DNA from: Pedobacter helvus
GTDB taxonomy: Bacteria; Bacteroidota; Bacteroidia; Sphingobacteriales; Sphingobacteriaceae
Assembly (NCBI RefSeq): GCF_005925325.1
Contig: NZ_SRMP01000003.1
Span: forward strand, 191,210-255,209
Length of the DNA stretch: 64,000 nucleotides
Direction: 5' to 3'
The notes under the pieces: model-generated
The model's database searches: none
The model's input: the letters and a program-made list of their open reading frames with translations, nothing else
Told to the model about the DNA's origin: nothing
Made by a program: the position numbers and the translations under genes
Shown: positions 25,823-35,908 of the stretch, in pieces
Numbering within the stretch: position 1 is the first letter of the stretch
Layout: the number at the start of each line of letters is the position of its first letter

Positions 25823-27094
25823 CTATTTATATAGCGGGAAACGGCTCACTAGTGCTTGAACTTTAGTTTTCACGCCATTCAAAACCTGATCGTCTCCGGC
25901 ATTCATCAACGCCTCGTCGATTAATTCAACGATTTCTGCCATCTGCTCTTCTTTAAAACCTCTAGAAGTGATAGCGGCAGTACCTACTCTAAATCCTGAG
26001 GTTACAAATGGAGATTTATCATCAAAAGGTACCATATTTTTGTTAACGGTGATATCAGCTTTACCTAAAGCTTCTTCAGCAGCTTTACCTGTGATATTTT
26101 TGTTTCTTAGGTCAATTAACATTAAGTGGTTATCTGTACCTCCAGAAATGATACCGTAACCTTTGGCTACAAAAGCTTTCGCCATTGCCTGTGCATTAGC
26201 GCCTACTTGTTTGATATAATCACCATACTCGTCAGTCAAAGCTTCGCCAAACGCAATGGCTTTGGCCGCAATAATGTGCTCTAATGGACCACCTTGCGTA
26301 CCCGGAAAAACAGCCATATCCAATAAGTTAGACATCATTCTGGTTTCGCCTTTTGGTGTTTTCAATCCCCATGGATTTTCAAAATCTTTGCCCATCATAA
26401 TCATTCCACCACGCGGACCTCTCAAAGTTTTGTGAGTAGTTGTAGTTACAATATGACAGTGAGGAAGTGGATTGTCTAATAATCCTTTAGCAATAAAACC
26501 AGCTGGATGAGAAATATCTGCCAATACCAAAGCGCCAATTTGATCTGCTACCTTGCGAATGAATGCGTAATCCCACTCTCTTGAGTAAGCAGAAGCACCA
26601 CAGATAATCAATTTTGGTTTTTCGGCCAATGCAACTTCTTCCAATTTTGCATAGTCAATTTTACCATCTTCTTTTTTAACTCCATAGAACAAAGGTTGAT
26701 ATAGTTTTCCAGAGAAATTAACAGGAGAACCATGAGTTAAGTGACCACCGTGAGACAAATCGAAACCTAAAATTTTATCTCCAGGTTGGATTACCGCCAA
26801 CATTACCGCAGCATTAGCTTGAGCACCCGAGTGCGGCTGCACATTTACCCATGCAGCACCGAAAAGCTTTTTAGCTCTTTCAATAGCGATGTTTTCTATT
26901 TCATCTACCACTTGGCAACCTCCATAGTAACGTTTTCCCGGTAAACCTTCAGCGTATTTATTGGTTAATACCGACCCCGCAGCCTCCATTACTTGCTTGC
27001 TAACGAAGTTTTCAGAAGCGATAAGCTCTAATCCGTGTTCTTGTCTGTCTAGTTCTTTGTCAATTAAATCGAAAACTAATGTGTCTCTGTTCAT
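25823..27094 (-). CDS. glyA: Serine hydroxymethyltransferase
   Basis: A 423-residue PLP enzyme that interconverts serine and glycine with tetrahydrofolate, the main source of one-carbon units. Family motifs are intact: [11 protein letters not shown] near residues 22-33, [10 protein letters not shown] (50-59), [12 protein letters not shown] (191-202) and [15 protein letters not shown] (216-230), where Lys222 forms the Schiff base with PLP. The ATG at 27094 is preferred; the frame is open to a TTG at 27139, but the extra 15 residues ([14 protein letters not shown]) are not part of the family. It is followed by the hybrid kinase on the same strand and divergent from dxs. Confidence 0.97.
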   Translation of the reverse strand: MNRDTLVFDLIDKELDRQEHGLELIASENFVSKQVMEAAGSVLTNKYAEGLPGKRYYGGCQVVDEIENIAIERAKKLFGAAWVNVQPHSGAQANAAVMLAVIQPGDKILGFDLSHGGHLTHGSPVNFSGKLYQPLFYGVKKEDGKIDYAKLEEVALAEKPKLIICGASAYSREWDYAFIRKVADQIGALVLADISHPAGFIAKGLLDNPLPHCHIVTTTTHKTLRGPRGGMIMMGKDFENPWGLKTPKGETRMMSNLLDMAVFPGTQGGPLEHIIAAKAIAFGEALTDEYGDYIKQVGANAQAMAKAFVAKGYGIISGGTDNHLMLIDLRNKNITGKAAEEALGKADITVNKNMVPFDDKSPFVTSGFRVGTAAITSRGFKEEQMAEIVELIDEALMNAGDDQVLNGVKTKVQALVSRFPLYK

Positions 27095-27278
27095 TATTTG
27101 GAATTGGAAATATGTGTTTGTTTCGGTAAAAATACTCAAATTATTAGGGAATACAATGACCTAATGTGCATAACTCAGTCATTCTCATAAACATTGACCT
27201 GCAAGATCTATCTATTTGGAACTTTTATTGATAAATTTATTAAACAAAATACCGTAATTTGTGCTTTTATAATATTGC

Positions 27279-29207
27279 ATGGAAGTAAAAACAGGCCCAT
27301 TATTATCGACTATAAATTATCCAGCGGATTTAAAAAAGTATAGTGAGCAAGAGCTAGAGCAGATTTGCCAAGAGTTACGCCAGTATATCATTGATGTAGT
27401 GAGCGTTAACGGAGGGCATTTTGGAGCAAGTTTAGGTGTGGTGGAGCTAACTGTTGCTTTGCACTATGCACTAAATACCCCTTACGATAAATTGATTTGG
27501 GACGTAGGCCACCAAGCTTATGGGCACAAAATCTTAACAGGAAGAAGAGATCAATTCCATACCAACAGGATTATTAACGGCATCAGTGGTTTTCCAAAAA
27601 TCAGCGAAAGCGAATACGATACTTTCGGCGTAGGCCACTCTTCTACCTCTATTTCTGCAGCTTTGGGTATGGCGGTAGCTTCCCACTACAAAGGTGAAAA
27701 AGACAGACAGCACGTAGCTGTAATTGGCGATGGAGCCATGACTGCGGGTCTAGCTTTTGAGGGTTTAAATCACGCTGGTATTGAGAAGTCTAATGTTTTG
27801 GTGATCTTAAACGACAATTGTATGTCGATTGACCCTAACGTTGGGGCACTAAAAGAATATTTAACGAGCATTACTACTTCTAAATCTTACAATCGTTTTA
27901 GGGATGATGTTTTCAATGTGTTGACCAAACTATCGGAGCTTGGTCCAAATGCACAGAAATATGTAAAGAAAATACAGAAAAGCATTAAAGGTACTTTATT
28001 GAAACAAAGTAACCTTTTCGAAGCATTGAATTTTAGGTATTTTGGTCCGGTAGATGGTCACGATGTGAAACGCTTAGCTGCGATCATCAAGGATTTAAAA
28101 GACATTCCTGGCCCTAAATTATTGCATTGTGTTACGGTAAAAGGTAAAGGTTTCGCTTTGGCGGAAAAAGACCAAACAAAATGGCATGCACCAGGCTTGT
28201 TCGATAAAATTACGGGAGAGATTAAAAAACCGGTAATTGATAAACCTCAACCTCCAAAATACCAAGATGTTTTTGGGCATACCATGGTAGAATTAGCCGA
28301 AGCGAACAAAAAAATTGTGGGTATTACACCTGCAATGCCATCAGGCTGTTCATTAAATATCATGATGAAAGCAATGCCAGACAGAGCTTTTGATGTAGGA
28401 ATTGCCGAACAACATGCCGTTACTTTTTCAGCAGGTTTGGCCACCCAAGGATTGGTGCCTTTCTGTAACATCTACTCTAGCTTTATGCAAAGAGCTTACG
28501 ATCAAGTGATCCACGATGTGGCAATACAAAACTTGAATGTTGTATTTTGTTTAGATAGAGCTGGTGTAGCAGGTGCCGACGGTGCAACTCACCATGGTGC
28601 GTATGACTTGGCCTTTATGCGCTGCATTCCAAACATGACCGTTGCTTCTCCTATGAACGAAGAAGAACTGCGTAATATGATGTATACCGCACAGCTAGAA
28701 AACAAAGGTCCTTTCACCATTCGTTACCCAAGAGGAAATGGCATGTTGCCAGACTGGAAACGTCCATTAAATGAATTACAAGTAGGCAAAGGCCGTAAAA
28801 TATGCGATGGCGAAGATGTTGCTATCTTGACTATCGGTCACGTGGGTAATTTTGCTGTTGAAGCTTGCAAAGAATTAAATAGCGATGGGGTCAACCCTGC
28901 GCATTACGATCTACGTTTCGTGAAACCTTTAGATGAGGAATTGCTTCACGATGTATTCACTCGTTTTAAAAATGTAATTACCGTAGAAGATGGTTGTTTG
29001 CAAGGTGGAATGGGTAGTGCAGTGTTAGAGTTTATGGCAGATCACGGTTATAAATCTAATGTAACTAGATTGGGTATCCCTGATGAGTTTGTAGAACATG
29101 GTGAACAACCAGAACTATGGGCACTTTGCGGCTACGATACTACTGCAATTATCCAAGCAGTAAAGAAAATTGCGGTAAGCAGACCAACTAAAATAATGGC
29201 TTCTTAA
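27279..29207 (+). CDS. dxs: 1-deoxy-D-xylulose-5-phosphate synthase
   Basis: A 642-residue transketolase-like enzyme that condenses pyruvate and glyceraldehyde 3-phosphate, the first step of the MEP isoprenoid pathway. TPP/Mg binding is shown by [21 protein letters not shown], with a [19 protein letters not shown]-terminus and the [17 protein letters not shown] segment. The pyrimidine domain motif [14 protein letters not shown] carries the conserved Glu. A C-terminal transketolase domain ([20 protein letters not shown]) completes the protein. Length is normal. It is divergent from glyA with a 184-base spacer. MEP-pathway isoprenoids supply undecaprenyl phosphate, which the polysaccharide locus downstream consumes. 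Confidence 0.97.
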   Translation: MEVKTGPLLSTINYPADLKKYSEQELEQICQELRQYIIDVVSVNGGHFGASLGVVELTVALHYALNTPYDKLIWDVGHQAYGHKILTGRRDQFHTNRIINGISGFPKISESEYDTFGVGHSSTSISAALGMAVASHYKGEKDRQHVAVIGDGAMTAGLAFEGLNHAGIEKSNVLVILNDNCMSIDPNVGALKEYLTSITTSKSYNRFRDDVFNVLTKLSELGPNAQKYVKKIQKSIKGTLLKQSNLFEALNFRYFGPVDGHDVKRLAAIIKDLKDIPGPKLLHCVTVKGKGFALAEKDQTKWHAPGLFDKITGEIKKPVIDKPQPPKYQDVFGHTMVELAEANKKIVGITPAMPSGCSLNIMMKAMPDRAFDVGIAEQHAVTFSAGLATQGLVPFCNIYSSFMQRAYDQVIHDVAIQNLNVVFCLDRAGVAGADGATHHGAYDLAFMRCIPNMTVASPMNEEELRNMMYTAQLENKGPFTIRYPRGNGMLPDWKRPLNELQVGKGRKICDGEDVAILTIGHVGNFAVEACKELNSDGVNPAHYDLRFVKPLDEELLHDVFTRFKNVITVEDGCLQGGMGSAVLEFMADHGYKSNVTRLGIPDEFVEHGEQPELWALCGYDTTAIIQAVKKIAVSRPTKIMAS

Positions 29208-29224
29208 GGAATACCAGATTAGTT

Positions 29225-29260
29225 CGTCATTTCGACCGCAGCGTAGCGAGCGGAGAAATC
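29225..29260. repeat. Dispersed intergenic repeat (CGTCATTTCGACCGCAGCG type)
   Basis: The spacer between dxs and fcl holds CGTCATTTCGACCGCAGCG followed by TAGCGAGCGGAGAAATCT. Sequences of this type are common short extragenic repeats in Bacteroidota genomes (general knowledge). No second copy was found in this window. It may have displaced the native fcl upstream region. Confidence 0.5.
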
Positions 29261-29284
29261 TTTTAACCTAATTGAAAAATCACA

Positions 29285-30211
29285 TTGGAAAAGAATTCTA
29301 AAATTTTCGTAGCAGGCCACCGTGGAATGGTTGGTTCTGCTATCTATCGTAAACTTCAAAAAGAAGGTTACCAAAATATCATTACCAAAACATCTAAAGA
29401 ATTAGATCTTAGAGATCAACAAGCAGTAGCTGATTTTTTCGCAGCAGAAAAACCTGATTATGTTTTCTTAGCTGCAGCAAAAGTTGGCGGCATTGTCGCA
29501 AACAATACCTATAGAGCTGATTTCCTTTACGAAAACCTAGCTATCCAGAATAATGTAATCCATCAATCCTATTTAAATAGCGTTACCAAATTGATGTTCC
29601 TGGGTTCTAGTTGTATCTATCCTAAAATGGCGCCACAACCGCTTAAAGAAGATTATCTGTTGACTGGAACATTAGAGCCGACCAATGAGCCTTACGCCAT
29701 TGCTAAAATAGCAGGCATTAAAATGTGCGATGCCTACAGAGATCAATACGGTTGTAACTTCATCTCGGTGATGCCGACCAATTTATACGGCTTGAATGAT
29801 AACTACCATCCAGAAAATTCTCACGTTTTACCAGCTTTAATTAGAAAGTTTGATGAGGCTAAAAGCAATGGCAGTAAAGAAGTAGTGATCTGGGGAACAG
29901 GCTCGCCAATGCGTGAGTTTTTATTTGCAGATGATCTAGCAGATGCATGTTATTACCTCATGGAAAACTACAATGAGCCTAATTTAATTAACATTGGTAC
30001 GGGTGAAGATTTGACCATTAAAGATTTAGCCCTAGCTGTCAAAGGAACCGTTGGATTTGAAGGCGAATTAGTCTTTGACACTAGCAAACCTGATGGCACA
30101 CCTCGTAAACTAATGGATGTTTCAAAGCTTCATAACTTAGGCTGGAAACACCAAATAGAACTTAAAGAAGGTTTAAAACTAGCTTATCAAGATTACTTAA
30201 GCAAAAAATAA
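29285..30211 (+). CDS. fcl: GDP-L-fucose synthase
   Basis: A 308-residue SDR epimerase/reductase that converts GDP-4-keto-6-deoxy-mannose to GDP-L-fucose. NADP binding: GHRGMVGSA (11-19). Active site: Ser108/Ser109 in LGSSCIYP and Tyr137-x3-Lys141 in PYAIAKIAG. Nucleotide-binding [20 protein letters not shown] is typical of the family. The start is a TTG at 29285: an in-frame stop lies just upstream, no ATG is available before residue 14, and the family N-terminus begins here. Its substrate is supplied by gmd at the far end of the polysaccharide operon (54974-56110). Faces that operon convergently across a strong terminator. Confidence 0.95.
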   Translation: MEKNSKIFVAGHRGMVGSAIYRKLQKEGYQNIITKTSKELDLRDQQAVADFFAAEKPDYVFLAAAKVGGIVANNTYRADFLYENLAIQNNVIHQSYLNSVTKLMFLGSSCIYPKMAPQPLKEDYLLTGTLEPTNEPYAIAKIAGIKMCDAYRDQYGCNFISVMPTNLYGLNDNYHPENSHVLPALIRKFDEAKSNGSKEVVIWGTGSPMREFLFADDLADACYYLMENYNEPNLINIGTGEDLTIKDLALAVKGTVGFEGELVFDTSKPDGTPRKLMDVSKLHNLGWKHQIELKEGLKLAYQDYLSKK

Positions 30212-30247
30212 AAAAGTCCCGATTTGAAATCAAATCGGGACTTTTTT
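30210..30247. terminator. Strong bidirectional terminator
   Basis: A perfect 17-bp stem, AAAAAAGTCCCGATTTG with its complement, around an AAAT loop. A-run and T-run flank the GC-rich core on both strands, so it can stop fcl from the left and the polysaccharide gene run from the right. Confidence 0.93.
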
Positions 30248-30271
30248 ATTTTATAACCTGGCTAACGAGGT

Positions 30272-31891
30272 CTAGAAATCATAATAAAGGTTCCTAAAGC
30301 TAGTCTTCAACCCAAAAGTGACCAGCGCAGTATTGTGAGTTGCTAAACTATTTTTCTCTTGTCTCAATACCCCTCCTAATTCTAGCCTTAAATTATATTT
30401 TGGATTTAGCAGATAGGCAACTTTACCTTGCAACATGTATAACTCGGTTAACAATCCTTGGCCTACATGGCTACCATATTGTACTGCTCTAGTATCGTAG
30501 CTTTTAAAAATATCTTTCCCGTAATTTGTACCTGCCGGATCTAAACCATAAGCGGCATATATCGCTTGTCCTTGGAAATCAAACTTCTTCACGCTATAAT
30601 TCAATAAACCTAAAAATTCTCTAAAATTAGCGCCGTAAGGGTGTGCCAATGGCTGGTTGTAATTAGAATAGTTAGAAAGTCGATCAAAGTGAGCATAGGT
30701 ATAAGGACGGGCGGTATTGAACTCAGCCAAATAATTTAAACGCTGTACTTTGAATAAATCAGAACCTCTCAAACCTAACTGAATGGCCCATTTATTTGCC
30801 CAATAGCCATTACCCGCAAAAAATTCCTTGGCAGTAAATTCATCAAACATAAATTGACCGTAGAGAGCAGTTTTTTCCAAAAGCTCATATTTTACGTTCA
30901 AGCCTAAACGCATTTTGTCTGGAGAAGTAGTGTTCGTGTTTTCCACCGGTCTCAAGAACATAAAAGGATGAATGTAGTTGAAATCGAAGCCTCGCTTGCC
31001 TTCAACCTCGGCGTCCGCCCAAGTAACCGCTTGGAAGAAACCGATAGATAACCTATTCGTCGCATTCCAATCTAAATAGTGTGCAGCCATCCACTTGCCT
31101 CTATCTCCCAATCTTCTATCATTAGCTAATTTAGGGGCTCCGGGATCTAACATATAAGCATAGATCGTTTGATACTGTACACTTCCTAAGCTTGCCCTTA
31201 GTCTAAAGAAAGAATAGTTTGAAGAAACATCTGATAATAAAACAGAACGATAGCCATCGCCAATAAAGTTCTTATCGTAACCCAATGCGAAGTTGAGATA
31301 CTTGTTAGGTGTATAAGATAGCAATGCAGTTACATAAGCCCAGTCTTGTTTATCTGTAGCAAGCTTACCATAACCCTGACCAGGTACTACTTGATTGCTT
31401 ACGATATAGTTATTTACATAATCTGCAAACTTACCTTGATTTTCAAAACCGTTGATATAGAAAGAAAACTTTTCGCCCACATTTCCACCAACTTGGAAAC
31501 CTCTAGTATTTAACCAAGTACCTCTATCTCCTTTAAAATCTTTACCGATCTGGAAATCGGCTAAGAAATCTGCATAGATGTTATACTCCTCATTTTTAAA
31601 TTCCAACAAATGCTCTTGGAATAATTTCCTATGCACCCAACTTCTTTTATTTAGCGTATCCGTTCCATAGTTCATCAACGAATAATAAGCTGTTTTCAAC
31701 TTCGCATCGTCTGAGTAAAATCCTCTTATGGATGAGTGAAATTTACTTTTGGTATCATAAACAGAACGATTTAACTTCTGATATAATTGATAATCGTGTA
31801 GGATATTTTGATTGGCAGTTTGTGCATCTTGAGCCTTCGTACCAAAAACAAAAAAGGCCATGAAACTGGCCGTTAGTAGATATTTTTTCAT
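30272..31891 (-). CDS. Wzi/RemB-like outer-membrane beta-barrel protein
   Basis: A 539-residue protein with a signal peptide (residues 1-20, ending TKAQ). The rest is rich in alternating aromatic strands such as FSFYINGFENQGKFADYV and YLNFALGYDKNFIGDGYRS, and ends in a terminal Phe (NLYYDF), typical of outer-membrane beta-barrels. The motif GYDKNFIGDGYRS resembles the capsule-assembly protein Wzi and the Flavobacterium gliding-associated protein RemB, which are related. Its position as the last gene of the polysaccharide run supports a role in attaching or organising surface polysaccharide at the outer membrane. Gliding is not otherwise indicated in this window. It is separated from the upstream gene by 82 bases. 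Confidence 0.7.
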   Translation of the reverse strand: MKKYLLTASFMAFFVFGTKAQDAQTANQNILHDYQLYQKLNRSVYDTKSKFHSSIRGFYSDDAKLKTAYYSLMNYGTDTLNKRSWVHRKLFQEHLLEFKNEEYNIYADFLADFQIGKDFKGDRGTWLNTRGFQVGGNVGEKFSFYINGFENQGKFADYVNNYIVSNQVVPGQGYGKLATDKQDWAYVTALLSYTPNKYLNFALGYDKNFIGDGYRSVLLSDVSSNYSFFRLRASLGSVQYQTIYAYMLDPGAPKLANDRRLGDRGKWMAAHYLDWNATNRLSIGFFQAVTWADAEVEGKRGFDFNYIHPFMFLRPVENTNTTSPDKMRLGLNVKYELLEKTALYGQFMFDEFTAKEFFAGNGYWANKWAIQLGLRGSDLFKVQRLNYLAEFNTARPYTYAHFDRLSNYSNYNQPLAHPYGANFREFLGLLNYSVKKFDFQGQAIYAAYGLDPAGTNYGKDIFKSYDTRAVQYGSHVGQGLLTELYMLQGKVAYLLNPKYNLRLELGGVLRQEKNSLATHNTALVTFGLKTSFRNLYYDF

Positions 31892-31973
31892 TTGTTTATC
31901 AATCTTTTTTCAATGGTAATGAAGCTATTTGATTAAGCTATATTGATTTGAAATCGAAATGCTTTCATTAAAA

Positions 31974-33914
31974 TTATTCGTTTATCACCCCATCTAGTTC
32001 CTCAAAAACAGAGTTTTTACTTTTGAACTCAACCACCATTTTTTTCATGGCAATCACTACCTGTCTATCATCATTCGCTTTGGCATAATTTAAAAGTGTA
32101 TAGATCTGTTGCTCCACATCTGCAAAAACATATTCTCTCACTTTACCAATCATGATTTTCTCGTGGTGTGTTGGCAAGGTATTTTCGTTATCATTCAATA
32201 ACTCTTCAAATAGCTTCTCACCTGGTCTAAGCCCTGAGTATTGTATTTTAATATCTTGATTTGGCACTAACCCTGCCAGCCTGATCATCTTCTTCGCCAA
32301 TTCAATAATCTTAACCGATTTACCCATGTCAAACACGAAGATTTCGCCACCTTTACCCATACAACCAGCTTCTAAAACCAATCTACAAGCTTCTGGGATA
32401 GTCATGAAATATCTGGTAATCTCTGGATGAGTAACCGTAACCGGCCCGCCTTTTTCTATCTGTTGCTTAAACCTAGGAATTACCGAACCATTAGAGCCCA
32501 ACACATTACCAAACCTAGTTGTGATGAATTTGGTAATTGGTTTAACATCTAAATCATTGATATAGCTTAAACCATTGCTAAACACAAAATCTTTCCTATT
32601 CAGTGAATTGTTTAACGACTGTACATAAATCTCCGCAATACGTTTAGAAGCTCCCATGATATTGGTAGGATTCACCGCTTTATCCGTAGATACCATCACG
32701 AATTTTTGTACGCCATATTTAACCGAAAGATCGGCAATCATCTTGGTGCCAAGCACATTGTTTTTAATGGCTTCAGACGGATTATCTTCCATCATGGGTA
32801 CATGCTTATAAGCTGCAGCGTGGTACACGTAATGTGGCTTATACATTTCAAAAAGATGCACCATCCGCTTCTCATCCTTTACATCACCAATAAAAGCGTG
32901 GAAATTATTGTTTTTATGATTTTCTTCCAGCTCTAGGTAAATATCATGAAGTGCAGTTTCCGATTGATCACATAAGATAATCAAACCTACATCGAATTTC
33001 ATCAGCTGCCGAACAATCTCGCTACCGATAGAGCCAGCAGCACCAGTAATCAGGATACGCTTATCCTTCAGTTGATTTTGCAACTCTTGTACATCAATTT
33101 CTATGGGTTTACGGTTAAGTAAATCCTCTATATTGATATTTTGTATTTGCGACCTGTTTAATTTTCCACCTTCCCAGGCATCTGCCGGAGGGATATTTAA
33201 CACTGTAACATCATGTTCTAAACAAACGTCTACAATCTTATTTTTTCGCTCAACAGGAATGGTGTAAGAGGCAAAGATCACCTCATCAACCTCATGTTCT
33301 TTGATGAGCTCTTCTAAGCGTTGCGCACTTAGTATTTTAATTCCATCTATCGCCTTGCCTACTTTTCGCTCATCATCGTCCACAAAAGCCATAATGGTTT
33401 TATTCACTTTGCCATCATGATCAAAAGTTCTTTTGGTTGCCAATCCCGCCTCTCCGGCACCATAAACAATTACCTTACGCTTATCGAGATTTAAATTCTT
33501 GATGTACATAAAGAAATACTTGATCAGCACCCTATAGGTAATCAACAAAAGAAAAGAGGTAAGTAAATTAACGATTAAAATTGTATTTGAAATATAAGGA
33601 TGGTAGCCTAAAGCCGTAATGAAGAAGTTGAGAACGGAAAAAATACCATTACTAATGATTACCGCAAAAAGTATCCTAAAGGTATCTTGAGCGCTGGTGT
33701 ACCGAATAATACCAGCGTAAGTTTTTACATTGAAGAAAACGATGATACTGATGGCCGTAATGATCAGTATATTTCGACTGAACTCTACTAAATCTACCTG
33801 AGTAAGTACGAGATTGAGTTTGACAGCATAAGCTATCGTTAGAGATATGGCGCAAATGCCTAAATCAAGCAGGAAGATGATCCACCGGGGGACAATATTT
33901 ATTTTACCAAACAA
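31974..33914 (-). CDS. WbpM/PglF-like UDP-GlcNAc 4,6-dehydratase (membrane-anchored)
   Basis: A 646-residue protein with four N-terminal membrane segments (about residues 12-130), a CoA-binding-like domain (about 145-250, VIVYGAGEAGLATKRTF) and a C-terminal SDR domain with GAAGSIGSEIVRQL (about 300) and STDKAVNPTNIMGASKR. The Met replacing Tyr in the usual YxxxK is characteristic of large WbpM/FlaA1-type dehydratases, which remove water from UDP-GlcNAc to give UDP-4-keto-6-deoxy-GlcNAc. The start is a TTG at 33914; an in-frame stop lies 18 bases upstream and no ATG fits the family N-terminus. Its product is the precursor of QuiNAc, FucNAc or 4-amino sugars and could feed both the neighbouring SDR and the VioA-like aminotransferase at 46143. 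Confidence 0.92.
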   Translation of the reverse strand: MFGKINIVPRWIIFLLDLGICAISLTIAYAVKLNLVLTQVDLVEFSRNILIITAISIIVFFNVKTYAGIIRYTSAQDTFRILFAVIISNGIFSVLNFFITALGYHPYISNTILIVNLLTSFLLLITYRVLIKYFFMYIKNLNLDKRKVIVYGAGEAGLATKRTFDHDGKVNKTIMAFVDDDERKVGKAIDGIKILSAQRLEELIKEHEVDEVIFASYTIPVERKNKIVDVCLEHDVTVLNIPPADAWEGGKLNRSQIQNINIEDLLNRKPIEIDVQELQNQLKDKRILITGAAGSIGSEIVRQLMKFDVGLIILCDQSETALHDIYLELEENHKNNNFHAFIGDVKDEKRMVHLFEMYKPHYVYHAAAYKHVPMMEDNPSEAIKNNVLGTKMIADLSVKYGVQKFVMVSTDKAVNPTNIMGASKRIAEIYVQSLNNSLNRKDFVFSNGLSYINDLDVKPITKFITTRFGNVLGSNGSVIPRFKQQIEKGGPVTVTHPEITRYFMTIPEACRLVLEAGCMGKGGEIFVFDMGKSVKIIELAKKMIRLAGLVPNQDIKIQYSGLRPGEKLFEELLNDNENTLPTHHEKIMIGKVREYVFADVEQQIYTLLNYAKANDDRQVVIAMKKMVVEFKSKNSVFEELDGVINE

Positions 33915-33973
33915 AGCAACTAATTTGAACTAAGTTACAACAATAATTAGGTTACATCAAAATTATTACAGCC

Positions 33974-34948
33974 TTATTGGTTGTAGGTAACCAAAAGCCG
34001 CTGTTTTCCTTCAAATCTGAAGCGCAGGATGACATATAAGGAAATAAATGCAAAAAACAGATATATCGAATACATCACGGCGCTATCCAGAATGGAAACA
34101 AGTGCAACATTAATCAATAACTGCGCCACAATGTAAATAGAAGATACGAAAATATGCGGAAACTTCAATTGATTGGAAAGGTATTGATAAAAATGGCTAC
34201 GATGCGCCTCGAAAATATTCTCACCTCTAATTCTTCTAAACAGTACCGTAAAAGCAGTGTCTGTACCGTAAACTAAAAGCAGTAGGATATAAGACAGGTT
34301 TTGCGTAGTTAAGATCAATTGTCCAATAAAGAATACAATGATAAAAGCGATGCTCACACTACCCACATCACCTGCAAAACACTTTGCCTTTTTCCTAAAG
34401 TTGAAAAAATTGAATACCAATAAGGCCAAGCCAACCACTAGTAGAAGTTCGTTTGAGGTAAAGTTCACTACGTAGTGATTGATGTAGTACAGCGTGGCAA
34501 TGGTCAACAAGCTATAGCCTCCTGTGATGCCATTGATCCCATCCATGAAGTTATAGGCATTGATCGTAGCGATCACAAAAATCAAAGCAACGACTATCCA
34601 ATACCAACTTAAGTTGAACAAATCCCACTGAAAAAATAACAATAAGACCGAGCTTAAATGTATACTCAAACGTACTTTGTTATTTAAGGTTAGGATATCG
34701 TCTAGAAAGCTGATAGTAGAGATTGCCAGTAAGCCGACCACAAAATAAAGGTCCTGAAAACCATTAAATACGGAATAAGCCAGAACGGCTATAGGAAAAA
34801 TAATGCCTCCGCCACGAATTGTAATGCTGGTATGCGAGCTACGGTGGTTGGGTTTATCAATGATGTTAAAACGATCTGCGATTTTGAAATAAACAAGTTC
34901 TAAGATCACAAAAAGAACGAAATAAAGAAGTATAACTGAATTTTGCAT
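33974..34948 (-). CDS. WbpL/WecA-like undecaprenyl-phosphate glycosyl-1-phosphate transferase
   Basis: A 324-residue polytopic membrane protein of the MraY/WecA family with about 10-11 hydrophobic segments. Conserved cytoplasmic loops are present: SFLDDILTLNN-like Asp pair, YNFMDGINGITGGY, CFAGDVGSVSIAF and the basic HRSHFYQYL motif. Such enzymes transfer sugar-1-phosphate from a UDP-sugar to undecaprenyl phosphate and so start the repeat unit. Sitting between a WbpV-like reductase and a WbpM-like dehydratase, it is most likely WbpL-like, acting on UDP-QuiNAc, UDP-FucNAc or UDP-GlcNAc. Spacings of 61 and 59 bases place it inside the operon. Confidence 0.9.
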   Translation of the reverse strand: MQNSVILLYFVLFVILELVYFKIADRFNIIDKPNHRSSHTSITIRGGGIIFPIAVLAYSVFNGFQDLYFVVGLLAISTISFLDDILTLNNKVRLSIHLSSVLLLFFQWDLFNLSWYWIVVALIFVIATINAYNFMDGINGITGGYSLLTIATLYYINHYVVNFTSNELLLVVGLALLVFNFFNFRKKAKCFAGDVGSVSIAFIIVFFIGQLILTTQNLSYILLLLVYGTDTAFTVLFRRIRGENIFEAHRSHFYQYLSNQLKFPHIFVSSIYIVAQLLINVALVSILDSAVMYSIYLFFAFISLYVILRFRFEGKQRLLVTYNQ

Positions 34949-35009
34949 TAAGTGTATATGATTTACTTAAGGATATTGATCTTTATTGAAAATCTATGTG
35001 GAATAATAT

Positions 35010-35891
35010 TTATAGCTCAAATGCATCCAATACTCGTCTTGGAGACCAACCCAACTTAGTTCGAGCCTTATCATCACTGAATGTTAAGTCCGATGTAATT
35101 TTTTTGAGTTTATTCGAGTTCAGTGGAAATTTATGGATTGCATCACCTACCTTAGCCAAGGTTTTAGCAAAGCCACTTGGCATATTCATTACCGCCTTTT
35201 TCTGTAGCTGCTTTGCTATGTGAAATGATAATTCTTTAAAGTTTGGATGGTAGCCGTCCGTTAAGTTATAAGTTCCTCCAACTTCGGCTAGCTTTGGAAT
35301 AATAGCTGCGACGTCGTTTGCCATTACCATACTTTTACGAGCTTTACCTCCAGCGATATTGAAGTAGTATCCTTTTTTAATCCCTTTAATCATTGCACCT
35401 AAATTTCCTGGCGGATTAGCACCTACCAAAAGTGGTAATCTTAAGATCCCACAAATGACATTATTTTTAGTGCACCAATCGATAACTATTTGCTCCGCTT
35501 GGATTTTGCTTTGTCCGTATGGATCAGTTGCATTTAAAGGCTGTTCCTCACTGATATTAGTTCCGCTTTCCATACCATACACTGATACAGAACTGATAAA
35601 AATAAATGATTTTGGTAAAGAGGGTGCTTGATCTAGTCCTTTGAGTAGGTTCACAGTTCCCTTTACATTAACGTCAAAAAAGGCTTGTTTTTCAGCTTTA
35701 GTTTTAGGAATGGAATGAGCTTTACCTGCTGAATGGATGACAACACTGACACTTGGAATATGCGGAATTTGTAATGACAAATCGCAAATAATGTCAGCAT
35801 ACTTCCGACCTAAAGAAATCTGGTCTTGGGTTTTTGAGGCGTTAAAAATAGTTCGACCAAGAAAACCATTAGCACCTGTTAGTAAAATCAT
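35010..35891 (-). CDS. NAD-dependent SDR sugar reductase/epimerase (WbpV-like)
   Basis: A 293-residue extended SDR with GANGFLGRTI near the N-terminus and the YGQSK active-site motif in DPYGQSKIQAE. Together with an adjacent WbpM-type dehydratase and WbpL-type transferase, it corresponds to the WbpV/WbjF-type enzymes that reduce UDP-4-keto-6-deoxy-GlcNAc to UDP-QuiNAc or its epimer. The exact sugar cannot be decided from sequence. The ATG at 35891 gives the family start MILLTGANG; a GTG at 35897 would add two residues. It ends 61 bases before the WbpL-like gene. Confidence 0.8.
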   Translation of the reverse strand: MILLTGANGFLGRTIFNASKTQDQISLGRKYADIICDLSLQIPHIPSVSVVIHSAGKAHSIPKTKAEKQAFFDVNVKGTVNLLKGLDQAPSLPKSFIFISSVSVYGMESGTNISEEQPLNATDPYGQSKIQAEQIVIDWCTKNNVICGILRLPLLVGANPPGNLGAMIKGIKKGYYFNIAGGKARKSMVMANDVAAIIPKLAEVGGTYNLTDGYHPNFKELSFHIAKQLQKKAVMNMPSGFAKTLAKVGDAIHKFPLNSNKLKKITSDLTFSDDKARTKLGWSPRRVLDAFEL

Positions 35892-35908
35892 AAACACCTC
35901 TTAACTTA

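Noticed and set aside
27095..27139. TTG-initiated extension of glyA
   Set aside because: SHMT proteins start at [13 protein letters not shown] sequence; the extra 15 residues are not conserved.
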